Of a stretch of DNA of 64,000 nucleotides, positions 27,818-38,150 are shown one piece after another. Made by a program: the position numbers and the translations under genes. How positions within the stretch are numbered: the stretch's first letter is position 1; each line of letters starts with the position of its first letter. The notes below the pieces were generated by a model. It was not told the origin of the DNA. It did not search any database and saw nothing but the letters and a program-made list of their open reading frames with translations. Where the stretch lies: the NCBI GenBank assembly GCA_963754955.1, contig CAVWHY010000002.1, positions 60,708 to 124,707 of the forward strand. The letters run 5' to 3'. The stretch is from CAVQJU01 sp963754955 (GTDB taxonomy: Bacteria; Acidobacteriota; Vicinamibacteria; Vicinamibacterales; CAVVIG01).

Positions 27818-30619
27818 CTACGCCGAGACGGCGACGCGTTCCATCGTGAAGACCTCGATGAGGTCGCCGACCTTGAGGTCGTTGAACTTGTCGAAGCCGA
27901 TGCCGCACTCGAACCCGGCCTTGACCTCGCTCGCGTCGTCCTTGAAGCGGCGCAGCGAGCCGATCTTGCCTTCGTACACCACCACGTTGTCGCGGAGGAG
28001 GCGTGCCTGGGTGTCGCCGGCGCGCGTGATGCGCCCCTCGGTGACCATGCAGCCGGCGATCGTGCCGTACTTCGGCACCTTGAAGGTGTCGCGCACCTGG
28101 GCCACGCCGATCCGGACTTCCTTGAAGGTGGGCTCGAGGAGGCCCGTCATCGCCTTCTTCATCTCGTCGGTCACGTTGTAGATGACCGAATGCGCGCGGA
28201 TGTCCACGCGCTCGCGCGCGGCGATCTCTTCGGCGTTCCGGTCGGGCCGCACGTTGAAGGCGATGACGATTGCGTTCGACGCCGACGCCAGCAGCACGTC
28301 CGACTCGTTGACCGCGCCGACGCCGGCGTGAATGATGCGGATCTTGACCTTGTCGTCGGTCAGCTTCGTGAGCGTATCCGCCAGCACCTCGGCCGAGCCC
28401 TGCACGTCGGCCTTGATGATGATCGGCAGCTCCTTCATGCCGCCTTCGGCAATCTGCGCCTGGAGCGACTCGAGCGTGAGGCGCGAGCCCTTCGCGCCGA
28501 GCGACCGGCTCTTCGCCTGCTCTTCGCGGAAGGTCGCGATGTGCCGCGCCTTCGCCGCATCTGCGACTTGGAACACGTCGCCCGGCTGCGGCAGGCCCGC
28601 GAGGCCGAGCACCTCGACCGGCGTGGACGGTCCAGCGGACTTCACGGGCCTCCCGCGGTCGTCGATGAGCGCGCGCACGCGGCCGACGATCGGGCCGGCG
28701 ATGAACGTTTCGCCGACTGACAGCGTGCCGTCCTGCACGAGCACCGTCGCGACGGGACCGCGGCCCTTGTCCAGCTTCGCCTCGAGCACGGTGCCCGACG
28801 CGCTGCGCTTCGGATTCGCCTTGAGCTCACCGATGTCGCTGACGAGCAGGATCATCTCGAGCAGCGTGTCGATGTTGGTCTTCTGCCGCGCCGACACCTC
28901 CACGGTGACGGTCTGGCCGCCCCATTCTTCCGGCATCAGGCCGAGGTCGGTCAGCTCGCGCTTGACGCGCTCGGGCTGCGCGTTGGCCTTGTCGATCTTG
29001 TTGATCGCCACGATGATCGGCACGTTCGCCGCCTTCGCGTGGTCGATCGCTTCACGCGTCTGCGGCATGACGCCGTCGTCGGCCGCGACCACCAGCACGA
29101 CGATATCGGTGACCTTGGCGCCGCGGGCCCGCATGAGCGTGAACGCTTCGTGGCCCGGCGTGTCGAGGAACACGATGTTCCGCTTGTTGATCGTGACGTG
29201 ATAGGCGCCGATGTGCTGCGTGATGCCGCCGGCCTCGCGCTCGGCGACGCGCGTGGTCCGGATCGCGTCGAGCAGGCTCGTCTTGCCGTGGTCCACGTGC
29301 CCCATGACGGTGACGACCGGCGCGCGCGTGACGACATCGCCCGCGTTGGTCTCGCCCTCGTCCACCTGAAGCAGCTCTTCCTCGAAGCTTCGCATCTGCA
29401 CGTCCGCCCCGAACTCGCGGGCGATCATCGTTGCGGTTTCCGTGTCGAGCGCGGAATTGATGGTCAGCATGAGCCGCTTCATGAGCAGCTTCGCGAGGAC
29501 ATCCTTCACGCGCAGGTCGAGCTTGTCCGCCAGGTCCTTCACCGTCATGCCCTCGGCGAGCGTGATGGTGCGCGATACGGGCGGAGGCGCGGCGGGCGTC
29601 GGCGGCGGCGACGGCCGCGGATCGCGCCGCTGGCTGGCAGCGGGCCGTCCCGACCCGCCGGGACGCTGCTGATACGACGGCCGCGAGGGCATGCCGGGCC
29701 GCTGCGGGTACTGACCCGGGCGCGGCGGGAGTCCGGGCTGCGACGGGCGAATGGGCTGCGACGGCAGCGGACGTGGTCCGCCCATCGGCATCTGGGGCGG
29801 CCGGGGCGCCGGCGGCCGCATCGCGCCTGGCGCGCCGCCCGGGCGCGCCGCCATCGGCTGCCCGGGACGCGCAACGGCGCCTGGACGTCCCGCGGCCAGT
29901 GTGCCCGTGGCGGCCGGTTGCGCGGACGCCGCCGGCCTGGGGGCCGGGCGCGGCGCCATTCGAGGCGCCGGGGTAGTCGGCAGCGGCGGTGTCGGCGCTG
30001 TCGGCCGCTGTTCTTCGATGCGGAGACGCAGCGTCGGCGGCACCACGCGGCCCGGTGTCACCGGCCTGGGCGGAGGCGGTGGCTCGACACGGGGCGCTTC
30101 GACGGCGACGGGTTCCGGCGCAGCCGCGATTTCAACGGGCGGTGCTGGCGGCGACGGCTCGGCGGGCGCCTCAGGCGGCGCATCGGCGATCGTGTCGGGT
30201 GCCTGCGCGGCGATCGGTTCCAGCTCGGGCGCCGCGACCGGCGCGGGCTCGACCTCCTCGACCGGCGGCGCCACGGCGTCCGCGTCGATCGAAGCCGGCA
30301 CCGGCGCGGGCTTCACCATCTTGACGAGGCGCGGCGGCGGCAGCATCGGCGCGGCCGGCTTGACCGGCTCCGGCGCCTTCTTCGACGGCGCGGATTTCTT
30401 GCCTTTGACGACCGGCGTCTCGGCGAAGATGTCGCCGCTCGGCAGCTGGATGTTGCGCTGTCGCGCCATCCGCTCGACGAACTGACGGCCCACGACCTCT
30501 TCGATCGTGCTCGACGCGCTCTTGACTTCGATGCCGTGGTCGCGCTTGAGCAGCGCAGTCACTTCCTGGCTCGTGGTGCCCAGCAGTTCCGCGACCTTGT
30601 AAATCCGGACAGTGGCCAA
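27818..30619 (-). CDS. infB: Translation initiation factor IF-2
   Basis: IF-2 is a GTPase that places initiator tRNA on the 30S subunit. Its N-domain (VRIYKVAELLGTTSQEV) is followed by a long low-complexity linker of about 300 residues, rich in Pro, Ala and Arg. The GTPase domain then has G1 GHVDHGKTS, G3 DTPGHEAF and G4 NKID, and domains II-IV follow. The length of 933 residues is within the family range. The gene is intact and lies between nusA and rbfA. Confidence 0.98.
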   Translation of the reverse strand: MATVRIYKVAELLGTTSQEVTALLKRDHGIEVKSASSTIEEVVGRQFVERMARQRNIQLPSGDIFAETPVVKGKKSAPSKKAPEPVKPAAPMLPPPRLVKMVKPAPVPASIDADAVAPPVEEVEPAPVAAPELEPIAAQAPDTIADAPPEAPAEPSPPAPPVEIAAAPEPVAVEAPRVEPPPPPRPVTPGRVVPPTLRLRIEEQRPTAPTPPLPTTPAPRMAPRPAPRPAASAQPAATGTLAAGRPGAVARPGQPMAARPGGAPGAMRPPAPRPPQMPMGGPRPLPSQPIRPSQPGLPPRPGQYPQRPGMPSRPSYQQRPGGSGRPAASQRRDPRPSPPPTPAAPPPVSRTITLAEGMTVKDLADKLDLRVKDVLAKLLMKRLMLTINSALDTETATMIAREFGADVQMRSFEEELLQVDEGETNAGDVVTRAPVVTVMGHVDHGKTSLLDAIRTTRVAEREAGGITQHIGAYHVTINKRNIVFLDTPGHEAFTLMRARGAKVTDIVVLVVAADDGVMPQTREAIDHAKAANVPIIVAINKIDKANAQPERVKRELTDLGLMPEEWGGQTVTVEVSARQKTNIDTLLEMILLVSDIGELKANPKRSASGTVLEAKLDKGRGPVATVLVQDGTLSVGETFIAGPIVGRVRALIDDRGRPVKSAGPSTPVEVLGLAGLPQPGDVFQVADAAKARHIATFREEQAKSRSLGAKGSRLTLESLQAQIAEGGMKELPIIIKADVQGSAEVLADTLTKLTDDKVKIRIIHAGVGAVNESDVLLASASNAIVIAFNVRPDRNAEEIAARERVDIRAHSVIYNVTDEMKKAMTGLLEPTFKEVRIGVAQVRDTFKVPKYGTIAGCMVTEGRITRAGDTQARLLRDNVVVYEGKIGSLRRFKDDASEVKAGFECGIGFDKFNDLKVGDLIEVFTMERVAVSA

Positions 30620-30622
30620 ACG

Positions 30623-32030
<1,408 letters not shown>

Positions 32031-32032
32031 TG

Positions 32033-32518
32033 TTAAAATTCCACTTCCAGGTTCGCCCGCGCGATGACGCCGAGTGGCACGCGATGCGTGCGCCGATCTT
32101 CCCCTTCGATGAGCACGTGGCCCGCGTCCACGCCGCCCAGGCGGCCCTTGAAGTACTTCTGGCCGTCCACCGCCTCGGTCAGGACCACCTTCGCGTGCCG
32201 CCCGGCGAACCGGTGGTAGTCGTCCGGCCGGATCAGCGGTCGATCGAGGCCCGGCGATGATACTTCGAGGGTATACGCCACCGGCACGACGTCGTCCACG
32301 TCGAGAATCGCGCTCAGGTCGCGGCTGACGTTCGCGCAGTCCGCCACGCTGACGCTTTCCTCGGCGCTCGCCGCCGGCCCGGGCCGGTCGATCCGGACGC
32401 GCAGCACCATCCCCGGACCTTCGCGGCGAAACGAGACGTCGAAGATTTCCAGCCCGTACGACGCGGCCACGCGGGCCGCCAGCGTCCGAACCTGCTCCAC
32501 CACGTCGCTCGCGCCCAT
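32033..32518 (-). CDS. rimP: Ribosome maturation factor RimP
   Basis: RimP helps 30S maturation. The 161-residue protein begins MGASDVVEQVRTLAARVAAS and has LEVSSPGLDRPLIRPDDYHRFAG, the family signature. ATG 32518 is chosen because a longer reading would run through the terminator at 32559. It is the first gene of the nusA operon, as in most bacteria. Confidence 0.95.
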   Translation of the reverse strand: MGASDVVEQVRTLAARVAASYGLEIFDVSFRREGPGMVLRVRIDRPGPAASAEESVSVADCANVSRDLSAILDVDDVVPVAYTLEVSSPGLDRPLIRPDDYHRFAGRHAKVVLTEAVDGQKYFKGRLGGVDAGHVLIEGEDRRTHRVPLGVIARANLEVEF

Positions 32519-32558
32519 TGCCTCAACGACCAGAGGACCGAATTCCGGGTCCCCAAAC

Positions 32559-32582
32559 AAAAAAAGTGGGCATACGCCCACT
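32559..32582 (-). terminator. Intrinsic terminator between rimO and rimP
   Basis: On the minus strand AGTGGGC-GTAT-GCCCACT is followed by a run of seven T. It lies after the rimO stop and before rimP, and so separates the two transcription units. Confidence 0.88.
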
Positions 32583-32612
32583 CGGTCCTACACCCAGGCT
32601 CCGAATTGAAAA

Positions 32613-34020
32613 TTATAGCACGGGCCGACCAATCAAATCGTAGTCCCTCGCGCCCACGATGGTCACCTCGGCGAAGGCGCCCGGGCTGTAGAGGGACGGG
32701 TCGCAATCGGTCAGGTAGACCGCCGCGTCGATATCGGGAGCCTGCGTCGACAGCCGCGCTTTCACGACCAACTCATGCTCTCCCGAGGGGCCGTCGATCA
32801 GGACCCGCGCGCGCTCGCCGATCCGGCGGCGCTGCCGCCGCAGCACGCCGCGCTTCTGGAGGCTCATCACGCGGCGGCGCCGCGCCTGCTTGACCCGCTC
32901 CGGCACGTCATTCTCCAGGGCATGGGCGGACGTGCCTTCCTCGTGCGAATAAGTGAACACGCCGACGTGATCGAACGCCTGGCCGCCCACGAAATCGGTC
33001 AGCGCCTCGACGTCCGCGTCGGTCTCGCCGGGGAAACCGACGATGAACGTCGTCCGGAGCGCGACGCCCGGCACACGCGTGCGGATCCGGTCGAGCAGTG
33101 CCTCGTACCCCTGGCGCGTCCCGGGACGCTTCATCCGTTTGAGCACCGGGTTCGACGCGTGCTGCAGCGGCAGGTCGATGTACTTGCAGACTTTCTCGCA
33201 GTCGGCCATTGCCGCGAGCGTCGCGTCGTCGATCGTCGTCGGGTAGAGGTACAGCAGGCGGATCCATTCGAGGCCCGCGACGCCGTTCAGCCGCCGCAGC
33301 AGCCGCGCGAGCGCGCCGCGCTCGCCGCGGTCGACGCCGTAGAACGTCGTGTCCTGCGAGATGAGCAGCAGTTCCCGGACGCCGCGCGCGGCGAGGCCTT
33401 CGGCTTCCCTGACGATCGAATCCTCCGGGCGGCTTCGATAGTGGCCGCGCAGCGTCGGGATGATGCAGAACGCACACTTGTAGTCGCAGCCTTCCGCGAT
33501 TTTCACGTACGCGTAGTGGCGGGGCGTTGCCAGCCAGCGTGGCGTGTCCGCGTCGTAGATATACGACGGCAGGTGGTCCGAGGTCCGAGGGGTCCGACGG
33601 GTCCGAGAGGTCCGCGGGCTTCGCGAAGTCCGACGGGCGATAGAGCTTCAACGGCGTCGCCGCGGACGATGAGGCGGTTCCGCCGATCGCACGAACGATG
33701 TCGGGGACTTCGCCCGTGCCGAGGACCGCGTCGATTTCGGGGATTTCGGCCTGCAGCGCGTCGCGATACCGCTCCGCGAGGCAGCCGGTCACGATGAGGC
33801 GCTGGCACGATCCGTTCTTCTTGTGGCCGGCCATCTCGAGGATCGCGTCCACGGATTCCTGCTTCGCCGAATCGATGAACGCGCACGTGTTGACCACGAT
33901 GACGTCCGCGCCGGCGGCGTCCGCGGTCAGTTCGTGCCCCGCCTGGTGCGCGAGGCCGAGCATGACCTCGGAATCCACGAGGTTCTTCGGGCAGCCGAGT
34001 GAAATCAGGCCTATCTTCAC
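32613..34020 (-). CDS. rimO: Ribosomal protein S12 methylthiotransferase RimO (one frameshift at a repeat)
   Basis: RimO is a radical SAM enzyme with two 4Fe-4S clusters that methylthiolates Asp-88 of S12. The N-terminal MTTase domain has cluster Cys residues in SLGCPKNLVDSE, NTCAFID and TGCLAER. The radical SAM motif is CDYKCAFC, and a TRAM domain follows (ERARVLIDGPSGEHELVVKAR). Between the first two domains is a 9-bp repeat coding for Ser-Asp-Pro units. One unit is 2 bp short there, which throws the frame at about 33575. Adding 2 bp gives a continuous SDHLPSYIYDAD reading. The start is GTG 34020. Confidence 0.92.
33575..33617. repeat. 9-bp tandem repeat inside rimO
   Basis: The units are GGTCCGA (7 bp), GGTCCGAGG, GGTCCGACG, GGTCCGAGA and GGTCCGCGG. 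They resemble the array at 25030-25065. On the coding strand they give Ser-Asp-Pro/Leu repeats in the linker between the MTTase and radical SAM domains. Confidence 0.9.
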
Positions 34021-34140
34021 GTTATCGTTCCAGGCTCACCATAGAAGTCTATAATCAATCGACCCCCTCTCGCGCAGCCCGACTCTCGCACAGGGCATCA
34101 ATGGCGGTTGTGTGGGTATATTTCCACAATGGTGAGATCC

Positions 34141-34836
34141 ATGCGCGTTCGGCTTGGAGTGGCCTGCGTTCTCGTGGCGGCTGCCGTTCAAACCGGCGCC
34201 GCGAACGGCGCGGCGGAGACGCCGATGGCCCGCGGCGAGTTCATCGGCCGGTTTCTCGCGCCTGACCAGGACCCGCTGGTGAGCTATCGCGCGTTCCGCC
34301 GGCTGACGGCCTCGACCCGCGGCGGGAAGATGAGCGCGTCTCTCGAGGCGTGGACGACGCTCGATCCGGTCCGCGGGTTCACGTACGAGATCACCGCGCG
34401 CGAGGGCTCGGGGCTCATTCAGGGGCGCGTGCTCGTCGCGGCGCTCGACGCCGAACGGGATGCCGTCAAGGCCACGGACCGCGATCAGTCGGCGCTGACG
34501 CCGGCGAATTACGATTTCCTCGACATCAGCCCCGAGGACGCGGGCGTCGTCAAGATGGACGTCCGGCCGAAGCGCAAGAACGTGATGCTCGTGAACGGCG
34601 CGCTGTTCATCGACGCCGAGTCGGCCGATCTCGTGCGCGTCGACGGGGAACTGTCGAAGCGGCCGTCGTTCTGGACCCGCCGCGTTCACGTGACTCGCGA
34701 GTACGAGCGCCTGGAGGGCGTGCACGTCCCGGTGAGCATGAGCTCGACGGCCGACGTCCTGATCGTCGGCGCCTCGACGTTTTCGATGACCTACCGGTAC
34801 ACCGAGATCAACGGCAAGACCATCGCAGAAAAGTAG
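34141..34836 (+). CDS. Secreted protein of unknown function, LolA-like fold possible
   Basis: A signal peptide (LGVACVLVAAAVQTGAANGA) is followed by about 205 residues. The pattern (ARGEFIGRFLA, FTYEITAREGSGLIQGRVL, ALFIDAESADLVRVDGELSKRPSFWTRRV) is that of beta-rich periplasmic proteins related to lipoprotein-sorting LolA/LolB. I am not sure of the family. ATG 34141 is the start nearest the signal peptide; ATG 34129 is possible. It converges with asnS, and both stops lie in or at a REP half-element. Confidence 0.6.
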   Translation: MRVRLGVACVLVAAAVQTGAANGAAETPMARGEFIGRFLAPDQDPLVSYRAFRRLTASTRGGKMSASLEAWTTLDPVRGFTYEITAREGSGLIQGRVLVAALDAERDAVKATDRDQSALTPANYDFLDISPEDAGVVKMDVRPKRKNVMLVNGALFIDAESADLVRVDGELSKRPSFWTRRVHVTREYERLEGVHVPVSMSSTADVLIVGASTFSMTYRYTEINGKTIAEK

Positions 34837-34860
34837 CGTCCGGCTTCAGCCGGACGTCAC
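34833..34860. repeat. REP-like element, family 1, half copy between convergent stops
   Basis: GTAGCGTCCGGCTTCAGCCG-GACGTCAC forms one hairpin and matches the first half of the element at 16207. It contains the TAG stop of the plus-strand gene and, at its other end, the TCA that is the TGA stop of asnS. It probably acts as a shared two-way terminator. Confidence 0.85.
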
Positions 34861-36149
34861 GGATACAGCCGGTACAGCATGCGCGGGTAGGGAATCGTCT
34901 CGCGCACGTGCTCGAGCTTGCAGATCCACGCGACGACGCGTTCGATGCCCATGCCGAAGCCGCCGTGCGGGACCGTGCCGTACCGGCGGAGATCCACGTA
35001 CCACTCGAACGCTTCCTGCGGCAGGTCGTGCTCCTTGATGCGCTGCAGCAGCAGATCGAGATCCGCCAGGCGTTCGCCGCCGCCCACGATTTCGCCGTAC
35101 CCTTCGGGCGCGAGGATATCGACGCCCAGGGCGACGTCCGGACGGTCCGGATCGGGCTTCATGTAAAACGCCTTCACCGCGGACGGATAGCGGTGGACCA
35201 TCACGGGGCGGTCGTACTGCTCCGACAGCATCGTCTCGTCCGGGCCGCCGAAGTCGCCTCCCCAGCTGATTGGCAGGCCGCGCGCCTGCAACGACGCGAC
35301 GGCGTCGTCGTACGAGATGCGCGGAAACGGCTTCTGGACGGACTCGAGTTTGGAGACGTCGCGGTCGAGAACCGTCAACTCCCGCCGGCGCTTTTCGAGC
35401 ACCCGGGCGACCACCGAGACGATCAGATCTTCGGCAAGCTCCATGACGTCGTTCAGATCGGCGAACGCCACTTCGGGCTCGACCATCCAGAACTCGGTGA
35501 GGTGGCGGCGCGTCTTCGATTTTTCCGCGCGGAATGTCGGGCCGAAACAGTACACGCGGCCGAGCGCCATGGCGTTGGCTTCGTTGTACAGCTGGCCGCT
35601 CTGCGTCAGGTAGGCCGTCGTCTCATCGAAGTACTGCGCCGGAAACAGCGTCGTCGTGCCCTCGCACGCGGCGGGCGTGAAGATGGGTGTGTCGGCGAGG
35701 ATGAACCCGCGATCGTTGAAGAAGTCGCGGACAGCGTTGATGATCTCGTGGCGCACGCGGAGGATCGCCTGCTGGCGCTCGCTGCGAATCCAGAGGTGGC
35801 GGCGATCGAGCAGGTAGTCCACGCCGTGTTCCTTCGGCGTGATGGGGTAGTCGTGCGACGCGCCCAGGACCTCGATGGTGGCGACGTCGATCTCGTACCC
35901 GCCTCGCGCGCGTTTGTCGGCGCGCACGGCGCCCGTCACGGTGAGTGATGTTTCCTGCGACAGATGATCGGCGGCCTTGAACACTTCGTCGCCGACGGCG
36001 GCCTTGGACATGACCGCCTGGATGAACCCGGATCCGTCGCGGAGCGTCAGGAAGTGAATCTTGCCGCTCGAGCGCCGGTTGTGCAGCCAACCCTTGATGG
36101 TGACGGTTTCGCCCTCGTGCCTGCCAATGTCCTCGATGTAGACGCGCAT
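34857..36149 (-). CDS. asnS: Asparaginyl-tRNA synthetase
   Basis: AsnRS is a class IIb enzyme that charges tRNA-Asn. Its 430 residues comprise an N-terminal OB fold (VTIKGWLHNRRSSGKIHFLTLRDGSGFIQ) and a catalytic core with motif 2 (FGPTFRAEKSKTRRHLTEFWMVEPE) and motif 3 (GGFGMGIERVVAWI); these are given here as landmarks only. The active-site pattern fits AsnRS (HLTEFWMVE) rather than AspRS. The gene is intact. Confidence 0.95.
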   Translation of the reverse strand: MRVYIEDIGRHEGETVTIKGWLHNRRSSGKIHFLTLRDGSGFIQAVMSKAAVGDEVFKAADHLSQETSLTVTGAVRADKRARGGYEIDVATIEVLGASHDYPITPKEHGVDYLLDRRHLWIRSERQQAILRVRHEIINAVRDFFNDRGFILADTPIFTPAACEGTTTLFPAQYFDETTAYLTQSGQLYNEANAMALGRVYCFGPTFRAEKSKTRRHLTEFWMVEPEVAFADLNDVMELAEDLIVSVVARVLEKRRRELTVLDRDVSKLESVQKPFPRISYDDAVASLQARGLPISWGGDFGGPDETMLSEQYDRPVMVHRYPSAVKAFYMKPDPDRPDVALGVDILAPEGYGEIVGGGERLADLDLLLQRIKEHDLPQEAFEWYVDLRRYGTVPHGGFGMGIERVVAWICKLEHVRETIPYPRMLYRLYP

Positions 36150-36166
36150 GTCCGGTCTCCCTCGCC

Positions 36167-37021
36167 TCAGCGCCCCGCGCCCGCCTTGAGCATATTCTCG
36201 ATCCGCCGCAGCGCGGCGCGCGACCGGACGAGCGTGTCCCGGGCCGGGCCGCGCGGCGCGGCTTCGACGATCAGGGCGCCGTCGTAGCCGACCTTCTGCA
36301 GCGCCGTCACGGCCGCCGGCCAGTCAATCGTACCGTCGAACGGCACGAGGTGATCGTCGGTGCGGCCGCGATTGTCGTGCACGTGGAGGGAGGCCAGGTG
36401 TCCCGACGTGATTTCGATCGCGTCGATGAGGTCGCCTTCGAGGTGCGCGTGGCCGACGTCGAGGCAGATGCCGATCTCCGCCGATTCCAAACCTTCTTCG
36501 GCAAGGTGCACGAGCGAGCCGGGCCGCGAGAGATCGTTCGGAATGACCTCGACAGCCAGGCGGACGCCGAGCGGTTCGGCGATCTCGAACAGCGTCTCGA
36601 GGCTGCGGCGGGCGGCGTCGCGGTTGCTGCCGCCGAAGCCCTTGTGCGTGCGCGGCCATCCCAGGTGAACGACGAACACCTGCATCGGGATGCGGCGCGC
36701 GATCTGAAGAGCGCGCTCGACCTCGGCCATGGCCAGTGCCCGGGCCTTCGGGTCGGCGCTGGCGATGGACATGTACTCGCCCGGCCGGCTGGAAGCAGGA
36801 TCGCTCACCGGCGCGTGCACGCTGTGCAGCTCGAGCCGGGCCTCGGCGAGCCACTGCTGCAGGTCGGCGACGACAGACGGGTTGTGGTAGTCGAAGTGGG
36901 TGCGTGCGGCGAAGACCTCCACCGTCTCGAAGCCGTGGGCGGCGACCTCGAACACGTGGTCGCGGCTCAGTCGCTGATGGCGGTAAAGACGCGTCGAAAC
37001 GCCGAACTGTCGCTGCACCAC
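36167..37021 (-). CDS. Sugar phosphate isomerase/epimerase-like TIM-barrel protein
   Basis: This 284-residue protein belongs to the xylose-isomerase-like/AP endonuclease 2 barrel family. Metal-ligand segments are visible: LHSVHAP, FVVHLGWP, LAVEVIPND, CLDVGHAHLEGD, LHVHDNRGRTDDH and ALIVEAAP. The family includes hexose epimerases and inosose enzymes, and the substrate cannot be told from sequence. It lies 17 bp downstream of nothing coding on its own side except the AmgK operon, and 17 bp before asnS, with which it may be co-transcribed. Confidence 0.8.
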   Translation of the reverse strand: MVQRQFGVSTRLYRHQRLSRDHVFEVAAHGFETVEVFAARTHFDYHNPSVVADLQQWLAEARLELHSVHAPVSDPASSRPGEYMSIASADPKARALAMAEVERALQIARRIPMQVFVVHLGWPRTHKGFGGSNRDAARRSLETLFEIAEPLGVRLAVEVIPNDLSRPGSLVHLAEEGLESAEIGICLDVGHAHLEGDLIDAIEITSGHLASLHVHDNRGRTDDHLVPFDGTIDWPAAVTALQKVGYDGALIVEAAPRGPARDTLVRSRAALRRIENMLKAGAGR

Positions 37022-37101
37022 GAGAGTTCAATTCTAGCGTGGACCGCCGCGGATCGTGGTGCCCGCAGCCCACCGCTTCGGCCGCGATTCGACGGTACGC
37101 A

Positions 37102-37128
37102 CCTCTGTGCGCTCTGTGCCTCCGTCGC
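37102..37128. repeat. 9-bp tandem repeat upstream of the isomerase-like gene
   Basis: The units CCTCTGTGC, GCTCTGTGC and the diverged CTCCGTCGC stand head to tail in the 115-bp gap between two minus-strand genes. A similar CTCTGCG-type array is at 55086. Confidence 0.65.
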
Positions 37129-37136
37129 TTCGTAAC

Positions 37137-38150
37137 TCACGCTAACTCGGGGACGTGCGACGCGAGCAGCTCGCGAAGGCGGGCGAACCGTGGATATGTG
37201 GCGAGGTTGCGACGCGCGTACGCGAGCGTGCGAGGCATGTACTGGACGTAGGCGGGATTTCCACGCGCGCCGGCCTGGTTGCCGAACGTACCGAGGGCCT
37301 TGAGGTTGCGCTGGACGGCCATGAGATCGAATCGGCGGCGGAACTCGCCCGCGTCGCGTCCGCCGGCGAGCGACAGGTAGTGCTCCATCAGTCCCTCGAG
37401 CGCGGCGTCGTCGATGTCGACATACGAGTCGCGCAGCAGGGAGGCGAGGTCGTAGGTGTCCGGTCCCATGCGCGCGTCCTGGAAGTCGATGACGAACAGA
37501 CCGCCGTCGTGCACCATCAGGTTCCGGCTGTGGTAATCCCGGTGGCACAGCACGCGCGGTTCGCCGGCCAGTTCGCCGGCGATCGCGTTCCACTCTCCGG
37601 ACAACGCCATTCGTTCGGCGGCCGACAGGACGGCGCGGCGATAGCCTTCCACGAAATGGGTGACGAAGAAATCGAGCTCCCACGTCAGCTTCTCGACGTC
37701 GAACGCCAGCCGGTACGGCGTGCACGTGTCTGAAGCGAGTTCTGCGCCGCGCCGCTGGAGGCGCACGATGAACTCGATGGCTTCGCGATAGAGCCCGACG
37801 TGTCCCTGCACGCCCCCTGCGCCAAGATGTGCCTGCAGCGTCACGTCACCGAGATCCTGCAGCGCCAGGATCCCGAGGCGATCGGAATGCCCCAGGATGG
37901 CCGGCACGGGCAGCGGCATCCGGCTGAGCAGATCCGACACGGCGACGAAGGGAAGCGACGCGTACTCGATAGGGCCCTCGTGCAGTGCGAGAACGATCGG
38001 CGAACCAGCCGACGGGACTACGCGGAAGTACCGCCGGGTCGACGCGTCACCGGTGAGTGCCACGACTTCGTGATCCCGCGTGACCAGCGGGCTCCCGCTC
38101 AGGAACTGGTCGATGCGGCGGCGGTCCGCGGCAACGGGCTCATCGCTCAT
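37137..38150 (-). CDS. amgK: AmgK-like anomeric sugar kinase (aminoglycoside phosphotransferase fold)
   Basis: The kinase fold is clear: Brenner-type motif LCHRDYHSRNLMVHDG with the catalytic Asp, and the metal-binding FVIDFQDARMGP. N-terminal GDASTRRYFRV matches the AmgK subgroup, which phosphorylates MurNAc or GlcNAc at C1 in cell-wall recycling. The role is strengthened by the overlapping MurU-like gene upstream (4-bp ATGA overlap), the known partner that activates the product to UDP-MurNAc. Specificity is inferred. Confidence 0.82.
   Translation of the reverse strand: MSDEPVAADRRRIDQFLSGSPLVTRDHEVVALTGDASTRRYFRVVPSAGSPIVLALHEGPIEYASLPFVAVSDLLSRMPLPVPAILGHSDRLGILALQDLGDVTLQAHLGAGGVQGHVGLYREAIEFIVRLQRRGAELASDTCTPYRLAFDVEKLTWELDFFVTHFVEGYRRAVLSAAERMALSGEWNAIAGELAGEPRVLCHRDYHSRNLMVHDGGLFVIDFQDARMGPDTYDLASLLRDSYVDIDDAALEGLMEHYLSLAGGRDAGEFRRRFDLMAVQRNLKALGTFGNQAGARGNPAYVQYMPRTLAYARRNLATYPRFARLRELLASHVPELA

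Noticed and set aside
27818..30619. Long open frame on the opposite strand of infB (about 29039-30682) as a gene
   Set aside because: Its translation is low-complexity Arg/Gly/Ala and mirrors the Pro/Ala linker of IF-2; such shadows are expected in GC-rich DNA.
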